58,441 nucleotides of DNA, taken from positions 1 through 58,441 of the forward strand of contig JAZKHT010000014.1 in NCBI GenBank assembly GCA_040385245.1. Direction: 5' to 3'. The position numbers and the translations under genes were made by a program. Positions 7,475-15,346 of the stretch are shown here, one piece after another. This DNA is from JAZKHT01 sp040385245 (GTDB lineage: Bacteria > Pseudomonadota > Alphaproteobacteria > Rhodobacterales > Rhodobacteraceae). Position 1 is the stretch's first letter. The number at the start of each line of letters is the position of its first letter. The notes under the pieces are model-generated. The model worked only from the letters and a program-made list of their open reading frames with translations, was not told the origin of the DNA and did not search any database.

Positions 7475-10375
7475 ATGCCGTTTTCCTCTCTTGATCCGAA
7501 AAGCCAGAAGTTTCTAAAGAAGTATTTCAAATCAGCGCTGCCTTTCCGTGATGGCACCAGCCAGACCGACAAGGACCAGATGGCCGATGAGTATCAGCGG
7601 TGGCTTGATGCCCGGACGGAATTCGTCCGCAAGCTACAGGGTTTCCCATCATATCTCGGTACAGCCAAGATCGTCGCAGACCTTAAGACTGCGTCTGATT
7701 TGGTCGAGAAGGACAAGAAAAGTTTCAACGGTATGGCAGGCCTGCAAGAGTTGCAGAGGTTGAGTGGAGCACTTGATACAATCGGACAACAGTATGTGAC
7801 GCGACTGACGCAGGAAGCGCAGCGGGCCGTCGCCCGGATGCAGGCCATGAAGGGTACGGCGGTGCATCGACAGAAATCCGAAAAGCGCTTGGCTGACATG
7901 CAAACCGCAGCGGCTCGCACACCTCCAGATTTTGATACGGTGCGATCTGCGCAGAGCTTCATCTTGGCTGACGAGCCAGTTGTACAGACCGTTGCAAACG
8001 CCTTTGCCACTGACTTCAACCAGGTAACCGGCTGGATAAACGATGTCCGCGCCCGCTTTCCGGAAATCTCTGACCCGGTCGTCGCGGCGGACAAGCAGGC
8101 GATCGCGGCCAAATTGGTTCAGGTCGAAAAGTTACTTGACGAACATGCCATCGTGCCCGCGCGAAACCTGATCGGAGCAGCGTGGGGCGCTGTCGATGCT
8201 GCGGTACTCGTGGTCAGGGATCAGGCTGACTACATCCAACTGAAAAGCGAGACGGAAGTAGACATCAACAAGCTGATGGCCAAGCGCAATCCCGGCGTCG
8301 AAGAGGAATGTGCCGCCATTACTGCAGGGATGTTGCAAGCGGTCGCCGCAGCATCAAAACGCGACTTCGGCACGACGCACCGAATTCTTGAAGATCTAAA
8401 GAAGCGCGCCCGTACAGAACTGTCCTTTGCCCAAGGGTATCTTGATTTTGAGGCGTCCGCCAAGTCTGCAAGCGAGGCGATCGCCAAACTGGCCGCTCAT
8501 CCGCAGAGTAAATTCGCCCTCGGTCAAATAGCCGAGGCGCGGTCAGTTTTCGCACAGGCCGAGGCGCTTGCGGGCACACGCGCTTATGCTCAGGCGGTCA
8601 ACCGCTTAAGCATGATTTCAGCCATATGCGACGAGGCAGCCGTCAAGGCCGCCGGTGCTGCACAATTCACGCGGTTCGAAGACGCGGTGACAAATGACGC
8701 ACCCGAGCGGATCCTTCTCGGCGCCGAAAACCTGATCAAAAGCCTCGAAGCCCATCCTCGCGCGGCTCTGATTTCCGAGGCCATCACCGACCTTAAAAAG
8801 CGCCAAGTTGCTGCCAATAAGGGTGTTGATGAATTCGACGACGACGCGGCTCGTATGCAGTTGAAACAACTGGGCGAACTTGCCAGCGGCGCGCGGCGGC
8901 TTGCCGATATCATAGACGCGCTCATGGGTCGCGCCGAGCGGGTCATTCAGCGGATCGCTGATTTGCGCGACACTCATGGACAGGCAAAATATGTCGAAGT
9001 CAGCCTGAAAGAGGCGCTCGACACGGCCAAATCCGGCTCCGAAGCGGCCGCGAAGGGTCAGGACACTGCCACGGGATTTCTTGATCAGGCCGAATTGGCG
9101 CTGGAGCGTGCTCGCAAGCTGGCCGACGGGCAGGAACTTTACCTCATCCGCAAGAGTGAGGTGAAAACCGCTGCCGACGATGCAATGAAGCTGACCTTCC
9201 CTGATAAGACAGCGGCGCAGTCACGGATCAACGACACGTTTCAGCGCGCCGAGGCCCTGTCCAAGGCACTCGATCCGATCAAAGCGCGTGGGGCGCTTCA
9301 GGCGATCATGAACGAAGTTGGCAGCGCCAAGATTGCCTCAAAGGCAAAATCGGGCACGCCCCCCAACAGGCAGGAAGTGCTGGATATCATCGCTCAGCCA
9401 GACGGGCAGAAAATGCTGGACCGGATGATCACACAGCTTGGCCCGAACGACGTCACCCAAGAGGTCATGGTAGCCATGCTGTCGGCGCGTTTCGACATGG
9501 ATGTGAAGTTGTTCCAGACCAAAGCCGACCTTGACGCGGGCCAGGCCAAGGCCACGTTGACCGGACCGGCACCAAACCTGTTGGCCTACTACAAGATGAT
9601 GACCAAGGTTCCGGACACCCATACCAAACTCAATGAAAGCCTTCTGCGGTTCGACGAGATCGAGGAAGTCGGCAAGTACGATTCTTTCTACCGTACAGAA
9701 AAGCGGCAGGTGGTCATGGGGCTGGGCGGTGCGATGGGCTTCGGCTCTTCGCTGAGCGATCCCAATCAACTTGAAGATATCGACCCGAATTGCGTCAGCA
9801 TTCCCGACAGCCCGCAAAAACCGCAACCAAACTACGGCACCTGGACGACACTTCATGAAATTGGCCATGCCGTCGACGACGCCAAGAGCTTCATGAAAGG
9901 GCGTGGCAATGGCGCAGCCTTTGGAGGCTGGACCGAACATGGAAGCGACATCTCGTCGATCGCAAAGGCGGTGGCGAAAGAGTATGACTACGACGCGTTC
10001 TATATTGAACGCCTGCTTGTCGGCGGCGCGCCGGACGAGGCAGAACTTCCCGCAAGCCTGGTCGATAATCCCAATGGTCCCACGATCTGGGGCCAGCGAA
10101 AACAGAAGGTGATGGCCTGGCACGCCGCCATGTCCGAAGGTGCTAAACCTTGGAACAACAAGCGCGCGCCGACCGATTTTGACATCGGCGGCAAAGTCTA
10201 CCACGAGGCTTATGCGAACACCTGGGTGTCGTATGATAGCAGCGCCCGCAAGCAAGGCGTGACCGGCTATCAGTTCCGTGCGCCGGGCGAATGGTTTTCG
10301 GAGCTGTACGCAGCCTATCACACAGGCAAACTCAATCCCAAGCACCCGGCCGCAAAGTGGCTGTCCACGCTCTGA
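7475..10375 (+). CDS. Large helical protein with lethal-factor-like zinc metallopeptidase domain
   Basis: This 966-residue protein has a long N-terminal helical/coiled-coil region (residues ~1-620) and a C-terminal zincin domain. The zinc site is HEIGHAVDD with His794, Glu795 and His798, preceded by a tryptophan/threonine strand (YGTWTTL). A probable third ligand is Glu943 in APGEWFSELYAAYHTG near the end. The combination HE[FI]GHAVDD plus a late E-x-F-x-E helix resembles the catalytic domain of anthrax lethal factor (ATLF family). There is no signal peptide, so any export would need a dedicated secretion route. The start has a GGAGA ribosome site. The CpXC gene follows after 20 bases. The target is unknown. 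Confidence 0.88.
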   Translation: MPFSSLDPKSQKFLKKYFKSALPFRDGTSQTDKDQMADEYQRWLDARTEFVRKLQGFPSYLGTAKIVADLKTASDLVEKDKKSFNGMAGLQELQRLSGALDTIGQQYVTRLTQEAQRAVARMQAMKGTAVHRQKSEKRLADMQTAAARTPPDFDTVRSAQSFILADEPVVQTVANAFATDFNQVTGWINDVRARFPEISDPVVAADKQAIAAKLVQVEKLLDEHAIVPARNLIGAAWGAVDAAVLVVRDQADYIQLKSETEVDINKLMAKRNPGVEEECAAITAGMLQAVAAASKRDFGTTHRILEDLKKRARTELSFAQGYLDFEASAKSASEAIAKLAAHPQSKFALGQIAEARSVFAQAEALAGTRAYAQAVNRLSMISAICDEAAVKAAGAAQFTRFEDAVTNDAPERILLGAENLIKSLEAHPRAALISEAITDLKKRQVAANKGVDEFDDDAARMQLKQLGELASGARRLADIIDALMGRAERVIQRIADLRDTHGQAKYVEVSLKEALDTAKSGSEAAAKGQDTATGFLDQAELALERARKLADGQELYLIRKSEVKTAADDAMKLTFPDKTAAQSRINDTFQRAEALSKALDPIKARGALQAIMNEVGSAKIASKAKSGTPPNRQEVLDIIAQPDGQKMLDRMITQLGPNDVTQEVMVAMLSARFDMDVKLFQTKADLDAGQAKATLTGPAPNLLAYYKMMTKVPDTHTKLNESLLRFDEIEEVGKYDSFYRTEKRQVVMGLGGAMGFGSSLSDPNQLEDIDPNCVSIPDSPQKPQPNYGTWTTLHEIGHAVDDAKSFMKGRGNGAAFGGWTEHGSDISSIAKAVAKEYDYDAFYIERLLVGGAPDEAELPASLVDNPNGPTIWGQRKQKVMAWHAAMSEGAKPWNNKRAPTDFDIGGKVYHEAYANTWVSYDSSARKQGVTGYQFRAPGEWFSELYAAYHTGKLNPKHPAAKWLSTL

Positions 10376-10395
10376 CCCATTGAAAGGACCAAGCC

Positions 10396-11091
10396 ATGTC
10401 CATGTTTACGACTGTTCTTGTGGATTGCCCGAAATGCGGAACGACACAAGAAATCAATGCCTTCCAAAGTGTCAACGCCGATCGGCGGCCCGATCTGAAA
10501 CAAGCGATCATCGCCAGTACATTTCAAAGCTTAACCTGCAAGAAGTGTGGGGTGGAGTTCCGCCCCGAGCCTGACTTCAACTATCTTGACGGCAAGGCAG
10601 GTCTTTGGGTGTCCGCAAGACCAATCAATGCCTTGGGGCAATGGTCCGTCGAGACGGCTCAGGCCACGGCAGATTTCGCCTTGGCATATGGCGAGAATGC
10701 CAGCGATGCGGCGCGTGAGATCGGCAGCAACCTGGCCGCACGGATAACTTTCGGATGGCCAGCCATCCGAGAAAAAGTGGTGGTCTTCGACGCAGGTCTT
10801 GATGATGTGGTGGTCGAAACCGTGAAACTGGTGGTGCTGCAATCTCGGTCCAGCAACGTTCTTGCCCCCGGTTTTGAGTTGCGGCTTCTTGGCGCCGACG
10901 ACACCCGGCTGACGTTTGGTTGGGTCGATGTCGCAACTGATGCCATCCGTAGCACCTTCGCCTCTCAAAGAGCTTTGCACGATGCTTTGCAGGTGGACCC
11001 TGATTGGGCCGAAACGCGCACTGACCTGTCAGGCGACCTGTTCGTTGACATCCAGCGCAATTTCATTGACCCGCTACCGGTCGCCAGTTGA
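10396..11091 (+). CDS. CpXC-domain zinc-ribbon protein
   Basis: The 231-residue product starts with a CpXC domain: Cys11/Cys14 (CPKCGTTQEI) and Cys48/Cys51 (CKKCGVEFRPEP) form a zinc ribbon flanking a short helix (RPDLKQAII). Residues ~85-225 are an unassigned alpha/beta region containing VVVFDAGLDDVVVETVKLVVL. CpXC domains occur in bacteria and archaea with no established function. There is no export signal. It is the third gene of the operon with the helical-repeat protein and the metallopeptidase, which suggests an accessory or immunity-like role, but nothing in the sequence proves that. A GAAAGGA ribosome site supports the ATG at 10396. Confidence 0.87.
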   Translation: MSMFTTVLVDCPKCGTTQEINAFQSVNADRRPDLKQAIIASTFQSLTCKKCGVEFRPEPDFNYLDGKAGLWVSARPINALGQWSVETAQATADFALAYGENASDAAREIGSNLAARITFGWPAIREKVVVFDAGLDDVVVETVKLVVLQSRSSNVLAPGFELRLLGADDTRLTFGWVDVATDAIRSTFASQRALHDALQVDPDWAETRTDLSGDLFVDIQRNFIDPLPVAS

Positions 11092-11119
11092 TCGACATCC
11101 GAACAGCGTTGGACCTTTG

Positions 11120-11164
11120 AAACTGACAAGCGTGGTCAAGCCTCCCCAAGACACTGGTCAGTTT
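11120..11164. repeat. Inverted repeat after the protease/CpXC operon
   Basis: AAACTGAC (11120-11127) pairs with GTCAGTTT (11157-11164) across a 29-base spacer. It sits 28 bases after the CpXC stop and between convergent genes, so it may act as a two-way terminator. It lacks a T-run. Confidence 0.4.
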
Positions 11165-11246
11165 GACCGTCAGACAACGGGACGACTGGGGCATCAGGGC
11201 TAAGGTGCGACCGCAATTTGTGGCCCGCGATCCAGACGGTTCCGGT

Positions 11247-11936
11247 TCACAGTCTGTCCCATATCCATTTTGCGATGAGCGGGACCAGTGTAATGGCTCC
11301 GCCCAGGCCCACGATCCACATCCAGTCGGGACCTCCCTTCGCCAGGCCCGACCCCGCTGCAGCCAAGGCAAAGCAGATCGGAACAACGCCCATGAAGGTG
11401 GCCAGGGCGAACCGTCCGAACGACAGGCAGGTGACGCCCGCCGCATAGCTCACAGCGTCGAACGAGATGAACGGGATCAGGCGGGAGCCGAAGACAATCA
11501 GCATCAGACTGTTCTGTGAACGGGGGGTGGAAATGTATTTCAAGACTGGATTGGTCGACCGTCTGACGGCATCAAAGCCCAGATAGCGTGCGGCGCCGAA
11601 GGCACCAAAGGCACCCAGCAGAGAACCGATGACAACAAAGGCCCCACCCCAAAGCGTGCCGTAAAGTGCACCCGCCGCAACTGCGATCGGCCCACTCGGA
11701 ACCGGGCTTGCCACAATGGCCAACGTCATCAACCCGATGAGCGCGATCGGCCCCGCCACGCCCAGCCCCGCCACAGTGCTGCGAACCCACGCCTCGCTCA
11801 TCATCGGGTCTTCCGATTCCATGACCGTCGGCAGTATCAACCCAGCAAGGACTGCGGCGGCCAGCAACAGCGCAAGGGCACCACGCTTTGAAATGAGAGT
11901 GAAGCCCTTCTTGCCAAGCGGATTATCCAATTTCAT
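11247..11936 (-). CDS. VTT-domain (TVP38/TMEM64, DedA-like) inner-membrane protein
   Basis: The 229-residue protein has about five or six hydrophobic segments and a central VTT (SNARE-associated Golgi) domain. Typical elements are VASPVPSGPIAVAAGALYG (re-entrant proline loop), GSLLGAFGAFGAARYLG and FGSRLIPFISFDAVSYAAG, where the conserved Arg sits in the second amphipathic loop. VTT/DedA proteins are thought to act in membrane lipid flipping and proton-motive-force homeostasis. It stands alone on the minus strand, convergent with the CpXC gene. The ATG at 11936 is kept because the N-terminal Lys-rich stretch before the first membrane helix is normal for the family. Confidence 0.88.
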   Translation of the reverse strand: MKLDNPLGKKGFTLISKRGALALLLAAAVLAGLILPTVMESEDPMMSEAWVRSTVAGLGVAGPIALIGLMTLAIVASPVPSGPIAVAAGALYGTLWGGAFVVIGSLLGAFGAFGAARYLGFDAVRRSTNPVLKYISTPRSQNSLMLIVFGSRLIPFISFDAVSYAAGVTCLSFGRFALATFMGVVPICFALAAAGSGLAKGGPDWMWIVGLGGAITLVPLIAKWIWDRL

Positions 11937-12476
11937 TCCTTTAGCCCGTAAGAAGAACGGTGTTGGGACAACGCAAACCCGCCAGCGGATCGGGCGGGAC
12001 CATCAGCCGCGTCAAACATCTGCGCGGTCCGGCCCTGCCGGCCACGTCCAACCCGCGCTGTTCGAACCCTTTCGCCGCAATGTCGGACATCGCATCAGTG
12101 GGGATGCGCAGCCAGTCGCGGATCTTTGGTGCGTGTTTGCCCCAGCCTGTTGCAGCTTGGTCCCACTGTTAGCGCGTCTGGCGTTTGCTTGCCACAGCGT
12201 CCGTCATCGTTGCGGGGGACACGGTCGCGGGGGTTAACATGGAACGCACCTTCTTGCCGGGATCGTGCAGCCGCAGGCGTGCGGCTCGCCGCCGCAAAGG
12301 CCGGTGTCGTGGTCGCGCCTTCGCCGGTGTCGCAGCGGTTCTGGTGCGCGTGATCGGCCCATTGCCCGAACTTACCCGCGCTTTGACGCCGCCAACTTTC
12401 TCGGGCATCTGCAAGGTTGATTTTTCAGGTCACTTTCTCCACCATCCACATATCTGGGCCTTCGGGGGGATGGGCC
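11937..12476. other. Intergenic region, no convincing gene
   Basis: These 540 bases are GC-rich and give several open frames up to ~170 codons on both strands, but they are Arg/Pro/Ala-rich, lack domains and lack ribosome sites. A stretch near 12250-12340 looks slightly protein-like (AGVRLAAAKAGVVVAPSP) and may be a gene remnant. The last 20 bases hold the GGGGGA ribosome site of the next gene. Confidence 0.45.
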
Positions 12477-13178
12477 ATGGCGCACGCGCGCAGACTGTCA
12501 CTCACTCCGGACCACATCAGGCGCGTGCATCGTCTGGTTGAGGATACCGGCCCCGCGCCCGGTGTGTTGCAGCAGAACGACGCCGACTATGCCGACTGGG
12601 TAGGTCGCATCATTGCCAGCCACCCGGCACCAAATGCACCCACGCAGTTGTTCGCCTATGGATCGCTGATCTGGAAGCCCGAACTAGACCATGTGGGCGA
12701 ACAGATCGGCGTCGCCCGAGGCTGGCACCGTGCCTTTTGCCTGCGCACGTCCCGGTTTCGTGGCACGCCCGAAACGCCGGGCCTTATGATGGCGCTTGAC
12801 CGGGGCGGCCAGTGCAAGGGTGTGTTATACGAGCTACCTTCGGAAAACCCTGAACAGCAATTTGGCCGGCTGTTTCGGCGCGAATTCACCGTCAAGCCAA
12901 TCAACAGCATGCCGCGCTGGATGACAGTCGAAACGTTTAACGGGCCAGTTGCCGCCCTTGGCTTTGTGATGAACCGCGCCTCTCCCTATTACGCGGGAAA
13001 GATGTCGCCGCGCGATGTGGCGCAGATCCTTGCTATCGCCTGCGGGCATTGGGGCAGCGGCGCGGAATACCTGATGAACACGGTGACACATCTGAAGGCG
13101 CGCGGCATCCATGACCGCAACCTGTGGCGACTGCAGCAGTTGGTCGCAGACCTGATTGATAAGTCAGCGACGCAATGA
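12477..13178 (+). CDS. chaC: ChaC-type gamma-glutamylcyclotransferase
   Basis: The enzyme cleaves the gamma-glutamyl group of glutathione to 5-oxoproline and Cys-Gly in the cytoplasm. The family mark is the FAYGSLIWKPELDHV motif early in the chain, matching the YGSL glycine loop that binds the gamma-glutamyl group. Further marks are FRGTPETPGLMMALDRGG with a short beta-strand pair, the catalytic Glu expected in KGVLYEL.SENPEQQF, and Y-rich YYAGKMSP near the end. The ATG at 12477 (233 residues, MAHARR) has GGGGGATG just upstream and is preferred to a TTG 20 codons earlier. It overlaps the ACT-domain gene by ATGA, so the two are co-translated. Confidence 0.88.
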   Translation: MAHARRLSLTPDHIRRVHRLVEDTGPAPGVLQQNDADYADWVGRIIASHPAPNAPTQLFAYGSLIWKPELDHVGEQIGVARGWHRAFCLRTSRFRGTPETPGLMMALDRGGQCKGVLYELPSENPEQQFGRLFRREFTVKPINSMPRWMTVETFNGPVAALGFVMNRASPYYAGKMSPRDVAQILAIACGHWGSGAEYLMNTVTHLKARGIHDRNLWRLQQLVADLIDKSATQ

Positions 13179-13582
13179 TGACGATCAAGGATACGCAGGC
13201 GATGCTGTCCGCGATGGACGCGATCCTGGAACCGGGTGAGATGGTCTTTTGCACGGCAACCACGGCCCCACTGATTTCGGCAGCCATACCCCTCGCTCTT
13301 GCCACCTTTCGCGAGGCAGAGGGCCTGTCGCTGATCCTTGCGCTTCAGGATGCCAAGGACCTGAACCTACCCTGCGATCTGCCCATGCAGCGCATCACAC
13401 TCAGCGTGTTTTCGTCCCTTGAAGGGATTGGTCTGACCGCTGCCGTGGCAGAAGCGTTGGCCGAAGCTGGAATCCCTTGCAACATGGTTGCCGCCTTTCA
13501 TCACGATCATGTCTTCGTGCCATCATCTTTGGCAGAGACTGCCCTTGCGGTCTTGCGGCGCCTGCAAATCAGTGCTGGCTAA
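13175..13582 (+). CDS. ACT-domain small regulatory protein
   Basis: This 135-residue protein has two ACT-like halves. The first contains EMVFCTATTAPLISAAIPLALATFREAEGLSLIL. The second contains RITLSVFSSLEGIGLTAAVAEALAEAGIPCNMVAAFHHDHVFVP, the glycine turn plus helix usual for ligand-binding ACT folds of the ACT_7 type. Such proteins bind amino acids; the ligand is not evident. The start codon overlaps the ChaC stop (ATGATG at 13175), so amino-acid sensing and glutathione turnover may be linked, though the family is often found with unrelated neighbours. Confidence 0.8.
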   Translation: MMTIKDTQAMLSAMDAILEPGEMVFCTATTAPLISAAIPLALATFREAEGLSLILALQDAKDLNLPCDLPMQRITLSVFSSLEGIGLTAAVAEALAEAGIPCNMVAAFHHDHVFVPSSLAETALAVLRRLQISAG

Positions 13583-13827
13583 CGTGGATCCAAGGCAGGG
13601 GAACCGACGTTCAAGTCGCCAGTGGGTCAGGCAAACAGCCCAGCAATAACGTGTGCCTCGCGGATGCTACGCCTCACCTCTAAACTGAGGCCGTGGTCGG
13701 TGCAAGGAACCTGGTCGCACCAAGCAGCGGCCAATGCCTCGGCGGCCCATGTCGCCGTTGGGATTTCTTCTGCACGCTGAAGACAAAAGTTGGCTGGCAA
13801 GCTGATGCCGATCCGACCGAACGGCCC

Positions 13828-15030
13828 CTATCCGCCTTCGTGCAGGCGGGGCAGAAACCAGGCCAACACACCTGCAAGCGGCAGGAATGAGCAGAGCCGA
13901 TAGACCGCCTCAACGCCGTAACTGTCCGCCAGCACACCCAGAAGCGCCGCCGCTATGCCGCCAAGGCCGAAGTTGAGCCCGTAGAACAGCCCACCGATCA
14001 AACCGATCCGATTGGGCAGCAGGTCCATCGCGTAGATCAGGATCGAGGCGAAGGCGCTGGCCATGATCAGATTGATCATGACGGTCAGCATCCCGGTCCA
14101 GAACAGATCGGCATAAGGCAGGATCAGCGTTAAAGGCAGCGGCCCCAGCACCGAGATCCAGATGATCCGATAGCGCCCGATCCGGTCCCCCAATATCCCG
14201 CCGATCAAGACCCCGACCGCAGCGGCCAAAAGAAAGAGGAACAGCATCATCTGGGATGACGGGATGGAAAGGCCGAACCGCTCAATCAGATAGAAGGTGT
14301 AAAACGAGCGGAAGCTTTCACCATAGGCGTTCTTGGTGAACATCAGCAGGGTCAGCACAATCAAGCCTGTGGCGATGGTCATCGGTGCGTGCCGTGCTGC
14401 CGGAACACCTGTTTTGATCCGGTGCGCCCGCATGGCCGCGAACTCGGCGCTGATGTGTCGCTGCTTGCTGCCCATCCATGTCAGAAGCGCCATGGCGAAC
14501 AAGGCAACCACCGCGAACAGGGCAAGGCTCGGCTGACCCCAAGGCACAATGATCAGGGCAGCAAAAACTGGCCCCAGTGCCCCACCAGCCTGACCGCCTA
14601 CCTGAAATATGCCTTGTGCAAGGCCCTGTCTGCCCCCCGCAGCATAGCGCGCCATCCGCGTCGCCTCGGGGTGGAAGATCGACGAGCCGATGCCGATCAG
14701 CGCGACCGAGATCAGGATGACAGCATAACTGTGGGCAAAGGCAAGACTGACCAGACCGGACAGCGTGAACATCATGCCGGCGACAGGGGAATAGGGTGCG
14801 GGATGGCGGTCCGTGACCATGCCAATCACCGGTTGCAGCAAAGCCCCAGCGATCTGAAACGTCATGGTGATCATGCCGATCTGCACGAAATCCAACGCAT
14901 AGGCCTGTTTCAGGATCGGATAGGATGCCGGGATCAGTGATTGCATCAGATCGTTCAGCAGATGCGTCAGCCCCAGAACCACCAGAACGGCCAAGTAAGT
15001 TCGAGAGCGAGGGACGGTCGCGGTCGTCAT
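13828..15030 (-). CDS. MFS transporter, fosmidomycin-resistance (Fsr) type
   Basis: The 400-residue inner-membrane protein has 12 predicted helices in two halves with a polar centre around KQRHISAEFAAMRAHR. It begins with HLLNDLMQSLIPASYPILK and carries the Fsr signature FHPEATRMARYAAGGRQGLAQGIFQVGGQAGGALGP. GDRIGRYR in the second half is the A-like loop motif. Family members export small hydrophilic drugs or metabolites by proton antiport. It is a single gene on the minus strand, with ~300 bases of upstream non-coding DNA holding several palindromes. The substrate is unknown. Confidence 0.88.
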   Translation of the reverse strand: MTTATVPRSRTYLAVLVVLGLTHLLNDLMQSLIPASYPILKQAYALDFVQIGMITMTFQIAGALLQPVIGMVTDRHPAPYSPVAGMMFTLSGLVSLAFAHSYAVILISVALIGIGSSIFHPEATRMARYAAGGRQGLAQGIFQVGGQAGGALGPVFAALIIVPWGQPSLALFAVVALFAMALLTWMGSKQRHISAEFAAMRAHRIKTGVPAARHAPMTIATGLIVLTLLMFTKNAYGESFRSFYTFYLIERFGLSIPSSQMMLFLFLLAAAVGVLIGGILGDRIGRYRIIWISVLGPLPLTLILPYADLFWTGMLTVMINLIMASAFASILIYAMDLLPNRIGLIGGLFYGLNFGLGGIAAALLGVLADSYGVEAVYRLCSFLPLAGVLAWFLPRLHEGG

Positions 15031-15153
15031 GGCTGTTGTCTTTGGTTTTCAAGGGTTGTCGCTGCGAATGCGCTGAATTGCGCATACAAAGCCTGCAACC
15101 GCAAGGGTGCCCCCTAGATTTGCAAACGCATTGTCCCTGAATGTTCAGACCAG

Positions 15154-15172
15154 GCGGGCCACCAGGGCCCGC
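15154..15172. repeat. GC-rich hairpin upstream of Fsr-type MFS gene
   Basis: GCGGGCC (15154-15160) and GGCCCGC (15166-15172) form a 7-bp perfect stem with loop ACCAG. No T-run follows. It lies between two minus-strand MFS genes and could end transcription of the upstream one. Confidence 0.4.
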
Positions 15173-15243
15173 GCAAATTACAGCGAATGGTTCAAGCTTT
15201 ACTCAGTACAGCATATCCCGGTGCCAGAGGTGTCCAGGCGTAC

Positions 15244-15313
15244 CCTGACGCCGTCAGGTGCGGTTCGTGAACCCGAAAACCAACGTCTGAAGCCTCAGTT
15301 GACACGGGTCAAC
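15244..15313. repeat. Cluster of three short palindromes between two MFS genes
   Basis: This stretch holds CCTGACGCCGTCAGG (15244-15258), GGTTCGTGAACC (15262-15273) and GTTGACACGGGTCAAC (15298-15313), each a near-perfect or perfect inverted repeat. Together with the hairpin at 15154-15172 they fill most of the 316-base gap at 15031-15346, in which I see no gene. They may be regulator sites or termination structures. Confidence 0.45.
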
Positions 15314-15346
15314 GACACGTGCGGCATCCTGAAAATAAGGAAGCGA

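Noticed and set aside
9338..10345. 335-codon minus-strand open frame opposite the metallopeptidase domain
   Set aside because: The plus frame holds the zinc motif and continues an operon with good ribosome sites; the minus frame has no domain.
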